From Pseudomonadota bacterium (GTDB lineage: Bacteria > Pseudomonadota > Gammaproteobacteria > Steroidobacterales > Woeseiaceae), in assembly GCA_022572185.1 (NCBI GenBank), contig JACZWL010000012.1:1-64000 (forward strand): DNA of 64,000 nt, in the 5' to 3' direction. This document shows, one piece after another, positions 8,597 through 16,394 of this stretch (position 1 is its first letter; the number at the start of each line of letters is the position of its first letter). A program made the translations under genes and the position numbers. Below the pieces are notes generated by a model. The model made no database searches. It was given only the letters and a program-made list of their open reading frames with translations, and was not told where the DNA came from.

Positions 8597-9379
8597 ATGG
8601 GCGACTACGAGACAGTGAAATACAGCCAGGACGCTGCGGTAGCGATCATCACAATTTTCCGCCCCGACGCGATGAACTCGTTCAACACCGAACTTCGCCG
8701 GGACCTGTTGACAGCCTTCGAAAGAGCCGCAGGCGACGATTCGGTTCGGGTGGTCATTCTGACTGGCGAGGGCCGTTCGTTCAGCGCCGGCGCTGACTTG
8801 AAGGATAGTCTTTCTACTGATCGGTCGGTCGAGCAACAACTCCAGGAGGAGTACCGACCGGTACTCGAATGTATTGCCGAAATGAGGCAGCCGGTTATCG
8901 CCGCCGTGGGCGGATCCGCAGCTGGTATCGGTGTGTCATATGCGCTGACCTGCGATCTTCTCATAATGGCGGACAACGCGTTCCTGCTGTCACCGTTTAC
9001 GACCATCTCCCTGGTGCCGGACGGCGGGCTGAGCTGGCTGCTGGTGCACCAGCTCGGCTACCGCAGGGCGTTTCAGTTGAGCATCGAGTCCGAGCGAATC
9101 AGTGCGGAGCGCTGCGTCGAACTGGGTCTGGCCAATAAGTCGGTACCGGCGGATGCTCTCATGGATGAAACGTTGAAATGGGCACATGCGCTTGCCAAGC
9201 GCGCGCCTCTGTCACTTGCTGCAACCAAAAAAACCATGCGTCATGCGGCGAGTCACGGCTGGGCAAGCACGTTCGATGTCGAGGCCTCGTTACAAAATGC
9301 GCTGCGAGCCAGCGAAGACTGCGAAGAGGGCATCAATGCGTTTTTCGAAAAGCGTAAAGCAACTTTCAAGGGCCGCTAA
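8597..9379 (+). CDS. Enoyl-CoA hydratase/isomerase-family protein lacking the hydratase glutamates
   Basis: Protein of 260 aa with a GAGGAG SD 10 bp after the previous stop. It has the crotonase fold (FSAGADLKDS oxyanion strand, AAVGGSAAGIGVSYALTCD). The first catalytic Glu of hydratases is replaced (GIGVS instead of GGGxE). At the second site it reads SPFTTISLVPDGG, with an Asp in the PDGG position seen in PaaG/ECI-type isomerases. Delta3-delta2-enoyl-CoA isomerase activity is therefore more likely than hydration, which would suit unsaturated or branched substrates. This is inferred from the residues only. Confidence 0.8.
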   Translation: MGDYETVKYSQDAAVAIITIFRPDAMNSFNTELRRDLLTAFERAAGDDSVRVVILTGEGRSFSAGADLKDSLSTDRSVEQQLQEEYRPVLECIAEMRQPVIAAVGGSAAGIGVSYALTCDLLIMADNAFLLSPFTTISLVPDGGLSWLLVHQLGYRRAFQLSIESERISAERCVELGLANKSVPADALMDETLKWAHALAKRAPLSLAATKKTMRHAASHGWASTFDVEASLQNALRASEDCEEGINAFFEKRKATFKGR

Positions 9380-9426
9380 TCAGGCGATATATCGGTAATC
9401 AATTTTCCAGTTTCAGGACACAGGCT

Positions 9427-10617
9427 ATGAGCCGCAAGATATTTGATAGCGAACACGAGATGTTTCGTGATTCAGTACGCAACTTCATGCAGAAGGAGGT
9501 CCTGCCTTATCGCGATAAATGGCACGAGCAGGGCATCGTCGATCGCGAGGCTTTCTTGAAAGCCGGGCAACAGGGCCTTCTGCTGATGTGGGCCGATGAA
9601 AAATACGGTGGCGCCGGCATAGCGGATTTCCGTTACGAACAGGTTCTTATCGAAGAAAACGCACGTTATGGCGATGCCGGATTTTTCATGACACTGCATA
9701 GCCGCCTGGTCGGGCCTTATATTGGCGAACTCGGTACCGAAGAGCAGAAAGCACGCTGGCTGCCGAAATGCGTTACCGGCGAACACATTCTGGCCTTCGC
9801 AATCACCGAACCCGGCGCCGGCAGCGATGTGGCCGGCATAAGAACGAAAGCTGAAGACAAGGGCGATCATTACTTGCTGAACGGTTCGAAGACCTATATT
9901 TCGAACGGCATCCTAGCCGATCTTGTGGTAGTCGTCGCGAGGACAGACCAGAGCAGCCGTCATGGACTGAGTCTTTTCGTCGTCGAACGCGGCATGGAAG
10001 GATTCGAGCGGGGCCGCAATCTCAAGAAGATGGGCTTGAAGAGTCAGGACACGGCCGAGTTGTTTTTTGATAACGTCAAAGTACCGAAGGAAAACCTTCT
10101 GGGTGAGCTGAACCGTGGTTTCTATCAGCTGATGCACTTCCTTGCGGAAGAGCGTCTGCTCGGTGCAGTCGGCTACCTGGCTGCCGCCGATGCGGCATTC
10201 GATATCACGATGGATTACATCAAGGAGAGAAAAGCGTTCGGCCAGACAATAGCCGATTTTCAGAACTCGCGGTTCAAGATGGCGGACATGCGCATGAACA
10301 TCGATGTTGCACAGGCGTTCATCGACCAGTGTGTGGAAGAACACGACCGAGGTGAGTTGAGTGCCGACGCGGCAGCAAAGGCAAAACTTTTCACGAGCGA
10401 ACTGGAGTGCCGTGTCATAGACGACTGCGTGCAGCTGCATGGTGGCGCAGGCTACATGGATGAGTACCCGATTTGCCGCATGTACCTGAATGCACGCGTC
10501 TCGACAATCTATGCGGGCAGTTCGGAGGTGATGCGCGAAATCATCGCGCGTTCCGTCGGCCTCGACCCGCGCAAGAAGAAAAAGGAGGCCGGTGAGATCC
10601 AGGCCAGCGCAGCATAG
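9427..10617 (+). CDS. Acyl-CoA dehydrogenase (long-chain/isovaleryl-type active site)
   Basis: Protein of 396 aa with ACAD signatures FAITEPGAGSDVAGI (~124-138) and HGGAGYMDEYP near the C-terminus. The usual EGT glutamate near the C-terminus is replaced (IYAGSSEVM). A glutamate instead precedes Arg243 (AEERLLGA, Glu242). That relocation is characteristic of long-chain and isovaleryl-CoA dehydrogenases, which accept branched acyl groups. FAD-dependent alpha,beta-oxidation feeds the hydratase/dehydrogenase upstream. It is followed by a 37-bp palindrome rather than a classic terminator. Confidence 0.9.
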   Translation: MSRKIFDSEHEMFRDSVRNFMQKEVLPYRDKWHEQGIVDREAFLKAGQQGLLLMWADEKYGGAGIADFRYEQVLIEENARYGDAGFFMTLHSRLVGPYIGELGTEEQKARWLPKCVTGEHILAFAITEPGAGSDVAGIRTKAEDKGDHYLLNGSKTYISNGILADLVVVVARTDQSSRHGLSLFVVERGMEGFERGRNLKKMGLKSQDTAELFFDNVKVPKENLLGELNRGFYQLMHFLAEERLLGAVGYLAAADAAFDITMDYIKERKAFGQTIADFQNSRFKMADMRMNIDVAQAFIDQCVEEHDRGELSADAAAKAKLFTSELECRVIDDCVQLHGGAGYMDEYPICRMYLNARVSTIYAGSSEVMREIIARSVGLDPRKKKKEAGEIQASAA

Positions 10618-10625
10618 GATTGCTG

Positions 10626-10662
10626 CTAGTGGTCCATCGATATAGCCTTGTTGGACCACTAG
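10626..10662. repeat. 37-bp palindromic element A (related to MITE termini)
   Basis: CTAGTGGTCCA (10626-10636) and TGGACCACTAG (10652-10662) form perfect 11-bp arms around a 15-nt loop, TCGATATAGCCTTGT. The right half is nearly identical to the right terminal repeat of the element at 37.9-38.2 kb. Other copies lie at 22778 and 43429. Confidence 0.85.
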
Positions 10663-10682
10663 TTCATTACTGGGGCTAAGAA

Positions 10683-11546
10683 ATGCGTATTGCGTTCGTT
10701 GGGTTGGGTGTCATGGGCTACCCGATGGCTGGTTTCCTTGCAGGCGCCGGCCACGAAGTTACGGTCTACAACAGGACAAGAGCGAAAGCCGAGGCATGGC
10801 AGAAGAACCATGGCGGGGCAACAGCCAATACACCTGCCGCCGCCGCCGCTGTCGCGGAAATCGTATTCTGCTGTGTTGGTGATGATCCCGATGTCAGGGT
10901 CGTGATTCTCGGCGATGAGGGCGTCCTGGAAGGCATCAGTGACGGCGCAGTCGTCGTCGATCACACGACGGCCTCGGCAAAGGTAGCGCGCGAAGTCTAT
11001 CAGGCCGCTAAAGAAAAAAATGTCGGCTTTCTGGATGCGCCATTGTCGGGTGGTGAGGCCGGCGCGCAAAGCGGCCAGCTGAGCATAATGGTCGGCGGCG
11101 ACGCCGACATCTATGAACGTGTGCTACCGGTCATGCAGTGTTACGCCAAAGCATGCACACATATCGGTCCTGCCGGTTCAGGGCAGCTCGCCAAAATGGC
11201 CAATCAAATCTGTATTGCGGGCGTTGTCCAGGGACTGTCCGAGGCATTGCATTTCGTCAAACGTGCCGGCCTCGACCCTGCCGCCGTCATTGACGCGATC
11301 TCCAAAGGTGCCGCGCAATCCTGGCAAATGGAGAATCGCTGGGAAACGATGGTCAACAACTATTTCGATTTCGGTTTCGCTGTGGAGTGGATGCGCAAGG
11401 ACCTGAGAATTGCCCTGGAGGAAGCTGATGCAAACGGCGCGACACTTGAGATGACCAGGCTCGTTGACGGTTTTTACGAGGAAGTTCAGAAACTTGGCGG
11501 GAATCGTTGGGACACGTCGAGCTTGATCGCCCGCCTGGAGAAATAA
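10683..11546 (+). CDS. 3-hydroxyisobutyrate dehydrogenase-family oxidoreductase
   Basis: Protein of 287 aa. N-terminal Rossmann motif VGLGVMGYPMAGFLAGAGH, the substrate loop DAPLSGGEAGAQSGQL (~118-133), and catalytic Lys171 with Asn174 (GSGQLAKMANQ) are all in place for the beta-hydroxyacid dehydrogenase family. Members oxidise 3-hydroxyisobutyrate, tartronate semialdehyde or similar. It follows the acyl-CoA cluster but is separated by a palindrome. A role in branched-chain breakdown is plausible, though substrate identity is uncertain. Confidence 0.87.
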   Translation: MRIAFVGLGVMGYPMAGFLAGAGHEVTVYNRTRAKAEAWQKNHGGATANTPAAAAAVAEIVFCCVGDDPDVRVVILGDEGVLEGISDGAVVVDHTTASAKVAREVYQAAKEKNVGFLDAPLSGGEAGAQSGQLSIMVGGDADIYERVLPVMQCYAKACTHIGPAGSGQLAKMANQICIAGVVQGLSEALHFVKRAGLDPAAVIDAISKGAAQSWQMENRWETMVNNYFDFGFAVEWMRKDLRIALEEADANGATLEMTRLVDGFYEEVQKLGGNRWDTSSLIARLEK

Positions 11547-11567
11547 ACGCGAATAAAACATCTGAAA

Positions 11568-11589
11568 ATCGCCCGTCCTGACGGGCGAT
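11568..11589. terminator. Hairpin after the hydroxyisobutyrate dehydrogenase gene
   Basis: ATCGCCCGT (11568-11576), loop CCTG, then ACGGGCGAT (11581-11589) form a perfect 9-bp stem 21 bp after the stop. There is no U-tract on the plus strand, so it is a weak or Rho-assisted terminator at best. Confidence 0.5.
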
Positions 11590-11602
11590 ACGCATATTGG
11601 GC

Positions 11603-11608
11603 TATAAT
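11603..11608 (+). promoter_or_regulatory. Probable -10 box for the thiamine operon
   Basis: A consensus TATAAT lies 12 bp before the riboswitch aptamer. I see no convincing -35 at the right distance, so the promoter is inferred mainly from position. Confidence 0.45.
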
Positions 11609-11614
11609 TAACGC

Positions 11615-11722
11615 TATCGCAGGGGTGGCCTGTCCGGCCTGAGATCCGTGGCGCTGCATGAGGCGGCGTCGATACGGGAACCCTTAGAACCTGACCCGGT
11701 TAATGCCGGCGTAGGAAGAGGA
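11615..11722 (+). promoter_or_regulatory. TPP riboswitch (THI element)
   Basis: The conserved THI-box blocks occur in order: AGGGGTGGCC (11621-11630), GGCCTGAGAT (11636-11645), ACCCTTAGAACCTGA (around 11680-11694), then CCGGTTAATGCCGGCGTAGG (11696-11715). The variable arm lies between CTGAGAT and ACCCTT. The closing-stem strand runs into GGAAGAGG, which is the SD of the TonB receptor gene. Binding of thiamine pyrophosphate would therefore mask translation start. Negative control by TPP is established for this class; the translational mode here is inferred. Confidence 0.96.
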
Positions 11723-11729
11723 TTCTCAA

Positions 11730-13856
11730 ATGCTGCCAATTTCATTTTTCCAGCGACGCCCTGTCGGCGCTGTCGTTATTTTTTTCCTGCCCGTAACACT
11801 ACTGCCAGATTTTTCGGCCGCAGAAGAAATACTGGAGGAGATTATCGTTACTGCGGATTTCCGCGGGCGTACCGCGGCGGAGTTGCCCGCAAGCATTACT
11901 GTCCTTGACCGCAAGATGATTGAGCAGGCGGCCGTGCAGCACTTCGAAGAACTGGTCTTCATCGTGCCGAATTTCAACTGGTCAGGCGACGGAAACCGGG
12001 CACGGTATTTTCAGATTCGCGGCGTGGGCGAACTCGAACAATACGAGGGCGCACCAAACCCATCCGTTGGTTTCCTGATCGATGATATCGATTTCAGCGG
12101 GATAGGAACGATCGCGACGCTGTTCGATGTGCAACAGATAGAAGTACTGCGAGGGCCGCAGGGGACGCGCTTTGGCGCAAACGCGTTGGCCGGTCTCGTG
12201 TATGTGCAGAGTGCTGAACCGAGCGACGAGTGGTCCGGCAATATTCGCTTCGGCCTTGCCGATGATGACGCATTTTCGGGTGGTGTCGCATTCGGCGGCC
12301 CAATTGCGTCGCCTGGTGGAAACACAAGCTTTAGATTCAGCGTGCACCATTATCAAAGCAACGGTTTCCGCCATAACGCGTTCCTGGGAAGGGACGACAC
12401 GAACGGCCGTCATGAAACCACCGTCCGCGGCAAATTGCTTTGGCAGACCGATGCCAACTGGACTGTCAAGTTGACCATGATGTACACCGACATAGACGAT
12501 GGTTACGACGCGTTTGCCGTGGATAACAGTTTTACCGTGCTTTCCGACCGGCCCGGGAAGGACGCGCAGGAGAGTGTTGGATCGTCGTTGAAAGCAGTGT
12601 GGCATGGCGCTGATCATTTCAGCCTGACGTCGATTACTTCTTTCGCAAAGTCAGATATCGATTTCAGCTTTGACGCAGATTGGGGTAACCCGGACGCGTG
12701 GGCTCCGTTCACGTATGACTTCATTTCAGTCAACGACAGGGAGCGCAGTACGTTGAGCCAGGAATTTCGACTGACGTCGAGTGACGGCGGGCGAATCTTC
12801 AATGCATCCACGGACTGGTTGGTCGGCGTGTATGTCACCAGGCTTACCGATGACCTGGAGACGCTCAACCAGGGCTTTTACTTTGATCCGTTCTTCGATT
12901 TTTCGCTTGGTCTCGATGACTCGTTCAGCAGCGCTTATGAAGCGATCAACGCAGCTTTGTTCGGCCAGCTCGACTTTAATTTCGGAGATTCCAGTCAGCT
13001 TACGCTCGGGGTTCGTCTCGAAGAGCGTTCGACAGATTATGCCGATTCCTCCGGACTGTCATTGGGTCCCGGGGAGACGATGGTCGGTGGCCAGCTGACA
13101 GTTAGTCACGGCTTCTCCGAGGCACTGACTGGCTTCGTCAGCCTGTCGAAAGGCTATAAAGCCGGCGGCTTCAACCTGGGGCTGGTGCCGGATGACCGGC
13201 GCGAGTTTGAGCAGGAAGCGCTGTGGAATCTGGAAGCCGGGATCAAGTCCTACTGGCTCGATAATGCCCTGGTTTTCAATGCTTCGGTTTTCTACAGCGA
13301 ACGCAGCGACCAACAGGTCAGGACCTCGTTCCAGTTGGTTCCGAATGATCCCGCGTCATTTGTCTTTTTCACGGATAATGCGGCCAAAGGGCAGACTGTC
13401 GGGTTCGAGGCGGATCTCCGCTGGCAACTGAACGAAGCATGGCAGTTTTACGCAAACGCAGGACTCCTGAAGGCCGAGTTCGAAGAGTTCTCGACGCCAC
13501 AAGTAGACCTAAGCGGGCGCAGGCAGGCGCACGCACCGGATTACACGGTCGCACTTGGCGGCGTTTATCGTCACCCGAGCGGTCTGTTTGCACGGCTGGA
13601 TTATTCTGCCCGTGACGAGTTTTACTTCGACGTGAGCCATGATCAGTTGTCCCTGGCCGCCGAAATAGTCAATGCACGCATTGGATATGATGCCGACCGC
13701 TGGTCAGCACAGCTCTGGGCCCGGAACTTGTTTAACGAACAGCATGCCGTCCGGGGCTTCTATTTCGGCAACGAACCGCCAGACTTCCCGGACAAGCTCT
13801 ATTTGCGTTACGGTGATCCCCGTCAGATCGGCATTACTTTTGATATGAGGTTTTGA
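11730..13856 (+). CDS. TonB-dependent outer-membrane receptor, predicted thiamine/precursor uptake
   Basis: Protein of 708 aa with a signal peptide (~1-31), a TonB box-like EEIIVTAD (36-43), a plug domain (LPASITVL...LRGPQGTRFGANALAG) and a 22-strand barrel ending in a terminal Phe (FDMRF). It lies directly under the TPP riboswitch, whose 3' side contains its SD. It is followed at 1 bp by the YkoF-like gene and then the PnuC-type permease. By context it imports thiamine, its phosphates or a pyrimidine precursor across the outer membrane. The family assignment is firm; the substrate comes from regulation and neighbours. Confidence 0.9.
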   Translation: MLPISFFQRRPVGAVVIFFLPVTLLPDFSAAEEILEEIIVTADFRGRTAAELPASITVLDRKMIEQAAVQHFEELVFIVPNFNWSGDGNRARYFQIRGVGELEQYEGAPNPSVGFLIDDIDFSGIGTIATLFDVQQIEVLRGPQGTRFGANALAGLVYVQSAEPSDEWSGNIRFGLADDDAFSGGVAFGGPIASPGGNTSFRFSVHHYQSNGFRHNAFLGRDDTNGRHETTVRGKLLWQTDANWTVKLTMMYTDIDDGYDAFAVDNSFTVLSDRPGKDAQESVGSSLKAVWHGADHFSLTSITSFAKSDIDFSFDADWGNPDAWAPFTYDFISVNDRERSTLSQEFRLTSSDGGRIFNASTDWLVGVYVTRLTDDLETLNQGFYFDPFFDFSLGLDDSFSSAYEAINAALFGQLDFNFGDSSQLTLGVRLEERSTDYADSSGLSLGPGETMVGGQLTVSHGFSEALTGFVSLSKGYKAGGFNLGLVPDDRREFEQEALWNLEAGIKSYWLDNALVFNASVFYSERSDQQVRTSFQLVPNDPASFVFFTDNAAKGQTVGFEADLRWQLNEAWQFYANAGLLKAEFEEFSTPQVDLSGRRQAHAPDYTVALGGVYRHPSGLFARLDYSARDEFYFDVSHDQLSLAAEIVNARIGYDADRWSAQLWARNLFNEQHAVRGFYFGNEPPDFPDKLYLRYGDPRQIGITFDMRF

Positions 13857-13857
13857 C

Positions 13858-14106
13858 ATGCGCGTTGCTGTTGATATCAGTCTTTATCCCCTGGCGGACG
13901 ATTTTATTCCAGCTATCAAGGATGTCATCGAACGCCTGAATGCATGCGAGTCGCTCGAGGTCATTACGAATCCGATGAGTACCCAGATTCGCGGAGAGTA
14001 CGACGACGTCATGGCGGCAATCAGCCGCGAGATAAAGACGACTTTCGAGTCATCGCCAAAGGCAGTATTTGCTATCAAGATCCTGAATAACCCGATCGCG
14101 GGATAG
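13858..14106 (+). CDS. YkoF/thiamine-binding-like small protein
   Basis: Protein of 82 aa beginning RVAVDISLYPL and containing the FIPAIKDVIERLN helix and VFAIKILN strand, the ferredoxin-like ACT-type fold of the YkoF/MTH1187 thiamine-binding family. It starts 1 bp after the receptor stop and precedes the permease by 9 bp. No signal peptide is seen, so it is cytoplasmic. YkoF homologues bind thiamine or HMP, and here it may buffer or deliver the imported vitamin. Confidence 0.75.
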   Translation: MRVAVDISLYPLADDFIPAIKDVIERLNACESLEVITNPMSTQIRGEYDDVMAAISREIKTTFESSPKAVFAIKILNNPIAG

Positions 14107-14115
14107 GCGTCGGGA

Positions 14116-14742
14116 ATGGAATCTCTCGTTTCTGTCGTTTCCAGGCAATATCAGGCGCTGTCGCCAGCAGAACTTCTCGCTGTCCTGCTTGCCGTCGGCT
14201 ACCTGTTGCTGGCGATTCGACAGAACATCTGGTGCTGGTTTTGTGCTGCCATCAGTACTGCGATTTTCGTAACTCTCTTTCTGCAGGCGAAGCTCTACAT
14301 GGAGTCACTCCTCAATATTTTCTATTTCGCGATGGCGCTTTATGGCTGGTACATCTGGTATTTTGGCAGGGTCGGGAACGCCGAACTCCCGGTATCAGTC
14401 TGGTCACGGTCCATTCATGCGGTCGCGTTGCTGGTGATTGCCGCGATCAGTCTAACGACCGGCTACTTGCTTGACCGGTTTACCGACGCGGCGTTTCCTT
14501 ACATCGATTCAATGACGACCTGGGCTGCGGTCTGGGCGACATTCCTGGTGACGCGAAAAGTACTGGAAAACTGGTGGTACTGGCTCGTCATCGATGCCAT
14601 GTCGGTAATCATATACTGGGCACGCGATCTTCAACTGACGTCGCTGTTGTTCGTCATTTACGTAGTGCTCGTTCCGGTCGGCCTGGTGAGCTGGACGCGT
14701 TCGTATCGCGAAGATAAGCGGGCCGTGCCAGTGGTGCCGTGA
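14116..14742 (+). CDS. PnuC-family vitamin transporter, probably thiamine (PnuT)
   Basis: Protein of 208 aa with about seven membrane segments and the PnuC hallmarks: IRQNIWCWFCAAIS, the KLYMESLLNIFYFAMALYGWY stretch, and WYWLVIDAMSVIIYWA near the end. PnuC proteins import nicotinamide riboside, and PnuT variants under TPP riboswitches import thiamine. The riboswitch and the downstream kinase favour thiamine. Its stop overlaps the kinase start (GTGA, 14739-14742). Confidence 0.85.
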   Translation: MESLVSVVSRQYQALSPAELLAVLLAVGYLLLAIRQNIWCWFCAAISTAIFVTLFLQAKLYMESLLNIFYFAMALYGWYIWYFGRVGNAELPVSVWSRSIHAVALLVIAAISLTTGYLLDRFTDAAFPYIDSMTTWAAVWATFLVTRKVLENWWYWLVIDAMSVIIYWARDLQLTSLLFVIYVVLVPVGLVSWTRSYREDKRAVPVVP

Positions 14743-15572
14743 GCAGCACAGTTTCGCCGGCAGAAGCTCTGTCCAGAATTCCCGGCTGGAACGGCAAGCC
14801 TGCGACCTGGCGGCAACTAAAGGGCGGTCTGACCAACAGAACCTATCTTGTTGAATGCGCCGATGAGTCTTTTGTCCTGCGGCTCGATGCGGCGCACACG
14901 AGCGCCTTCAATCCGGACCGAATCGGCGAGATTGAGATCCAGAAACAGGCTGCGGCAGCAGGACTGGCGCCGGAGCTGATCTTTGCCGCTGCGGATTCCG
15001 GAATTTTATTGAGCCGCTATGTGCCCGGCCGGGCTTGGGACACTTCTGACCTCGACGACAACAAGAATCTGGAGGCCTTGGCGGATCTGTTGCGCCGGGT
15101 TCATGATCTTCCCGCGTCGGGTATCCTGTTCGACCCGAACAGCGTCGCGAAACGTTATGCGGGGAACCTCGGGCCGCATCACGGCCTGCACGTATTTGCA
15201 TTGCGCTGCGAAGAAATCATTGCGGAGTTATCCATGAGCGGAATGCTTCGCTGTTGCCACAATGATGTGGTGGCCGCAAATATTATTGCTGATCCAGCGC
15301 TCAAACTTCTGGATTGGGAGTATGCCTGTGACAACGATCCAATGTTCGACCTGGCATCACTAATCGGTTTTCACAATCTGGTAGATGACAGGCAGTCCGT
15401 GCTGCTCAACGCTTATGCTGGCGGCAACGATCTCGTGCTGAAAGAACGATTGGACGTTCAGGTTCGTCTGTACGATGCCATTCAATGGCTGTGGCTTGCC
15501 AACCGGCAGGTGGTCACGCCGACTTCCGCACAGGCAGCGCGACTCGAAGAATTGCAACGGCGGTTGCTGTGA
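14739..15572 (+). CDS. Choline/aminoglycoside kinase-fold protein, predicted thiamine kinase
   Basis: Protein of 277 aa from a GTG that overlaps the permease stop. It has the APH-fold catalytic loop His174-Asn-Asp176 with Asn181 (CCHNDVVAANI) and the metal-binding DWE at 192-194. A glycine-rich KGGLTNRTYLV loop and VLRLD strand lie near the N-terminus. ThiK-type enzymes phosphorylate imported thiamine and so trap it. PnuT-type facilitated transport needs such a kinase, which the operon supplies. The alternative is another small-molecule kinase of the same fold. Confidence 0.8.
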   Translation: MSSTVSPAEALSRIPGWNGKPATWRQLKGGLTNRTYLVECADESFVLRLDAAHTSAFNPDRIGEIEIQKQAAAAGLAPELIFAAADSGILLSRYVPGRAWDTSDLDDNKNLEALADLLRRVHDLPASGILFDPNSVAKRYAGNLGPHHGLHVFALRCEEIIAELSMSGMLRCCHNDVVAANIIADPALKLLDWEYACDNDPMFDLASLIGFHNLVDDRQSVLLNAYAGGNDLVLKERLDVQVRLYDAIQWLWLANRQVVTPTSAQAARLEELQRRLL

Positions 15573-15576
15573 CTAC

Positions 15577-16371
15577 TCACCAGCGATTACGAAGCTCGCG
15601 CAGCTTCAGGAACACGGTGCGCGGATCCGGGTCATCACCGATTTCAGGAAACGATTCTCTCAGTCTCGCGATGACGGAAGCGCTTTGCAAGCGAAAGAAC
15701 GTATTGACTTGCCGTTCCTGTGCGAGTGTCGTGACGAGTGCGTCGTCCGGATCCTGGTCCTCGTATTTGGCGATCATATCTGCGGCAACCGTGTTGTCAG
15801 GCTCGCGATCGAGCGTGAACTTCAGGTTGTTGACGAGATAATCGTGCCCCGGATAGATGAGCGTGTCGTCTGGCAGCCTTTCAAGCTGGTTCGAGAACGT
15901 CTCGTACAGCTCGCTGGGATGGCCTCCGTGATGACAGTTGCCTGCGCCGGCGTTGAACAGGGTATCGCCGCTGAAAAATGCCGGTTGATCTGTGTGTGAC
16001 AGCAAGCAAATGTGACTCATCGTGTGGCCGGGCGTATCGAGGCATTCGAGTTCAACGGATTTTCCCACGCTGACAATATCCCCGGCACCGACGCCGCGAT
16101 CCATATTCGGAATACTGTTAGCGGCATTTACGTGCGCGATGATTTTCGCACCCGTTGCTTTGACCATCGCCTTGTTGCCGCCTGTGTGATCGCCATGTTC
16201 ATGGGTATTCAGGATCTGGGTAATCGTCCAGCCATGGTCTTTTGCTGCAGCCAGACACTTTTCATAATCCAGCGGATCAATCGCCAGCGCATCCCCTGTC
16301 TCGGGGCAGGCGATCAGATAATTGAAATTTCTGTAGGCGTTGCCCGTCCAGACCTGCTCAACAATCATCAC
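15577..16371 (-). CDS. gloB: Metallo-beta-lactamase-fold hydrolase, hydroxyacylglutathione hydrolase (glyoxalase II) type
   Basis: Protein of 264 aa, close to the ~255 typical of GloB. The binuclear metal motif T-H57-E-H59-G-D61-H62 is present, with GHTMSHI, SGDTLFNAGAGNCHHGG and PGHDYLVNNLKFT further on, all matching GloB. It hydrolyses S-lactoylglutathione in methylglyoxal detoxification. It is convergent with the thiamine kinase gene (4 bp between stops) and 23 bp after the amidohydrolase gene. Confidence 0.88.
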   Translation of the reverse strand: MMIVEQVWTGNAYRNFNYLIACPETGDALAIDPLDYEKCLAAAKDHGWTITQILNTHEHGDHTGGNKAMVKATGAKIIAHVNAANSIPNMDRGVGAGDIVSVGKSVELECLDTPGHTMSHICLLSHTDQPAFFSGDTLFNAGAGNCHHGGHPSELYETFSNQLERLPDDTLIYPGHDYLVNNLKFTLDREPDNTVAADMIAKYEDQDPDDALVTTLAQERQVNTFFRLQSASVIARLRESFPEIGDDPDPRTVFLKLRELRNRW

Positions 16372-16394
16372 GTAAACTCCGTCAATATTGCCCG

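Noticed and set aside
9913-10659. Minus-strand frame starting with VQQGYIDGP
   Set aside because: Its start lies in palindromic element A and the rest is antisense to the acyl-CoA dehydrogenase.
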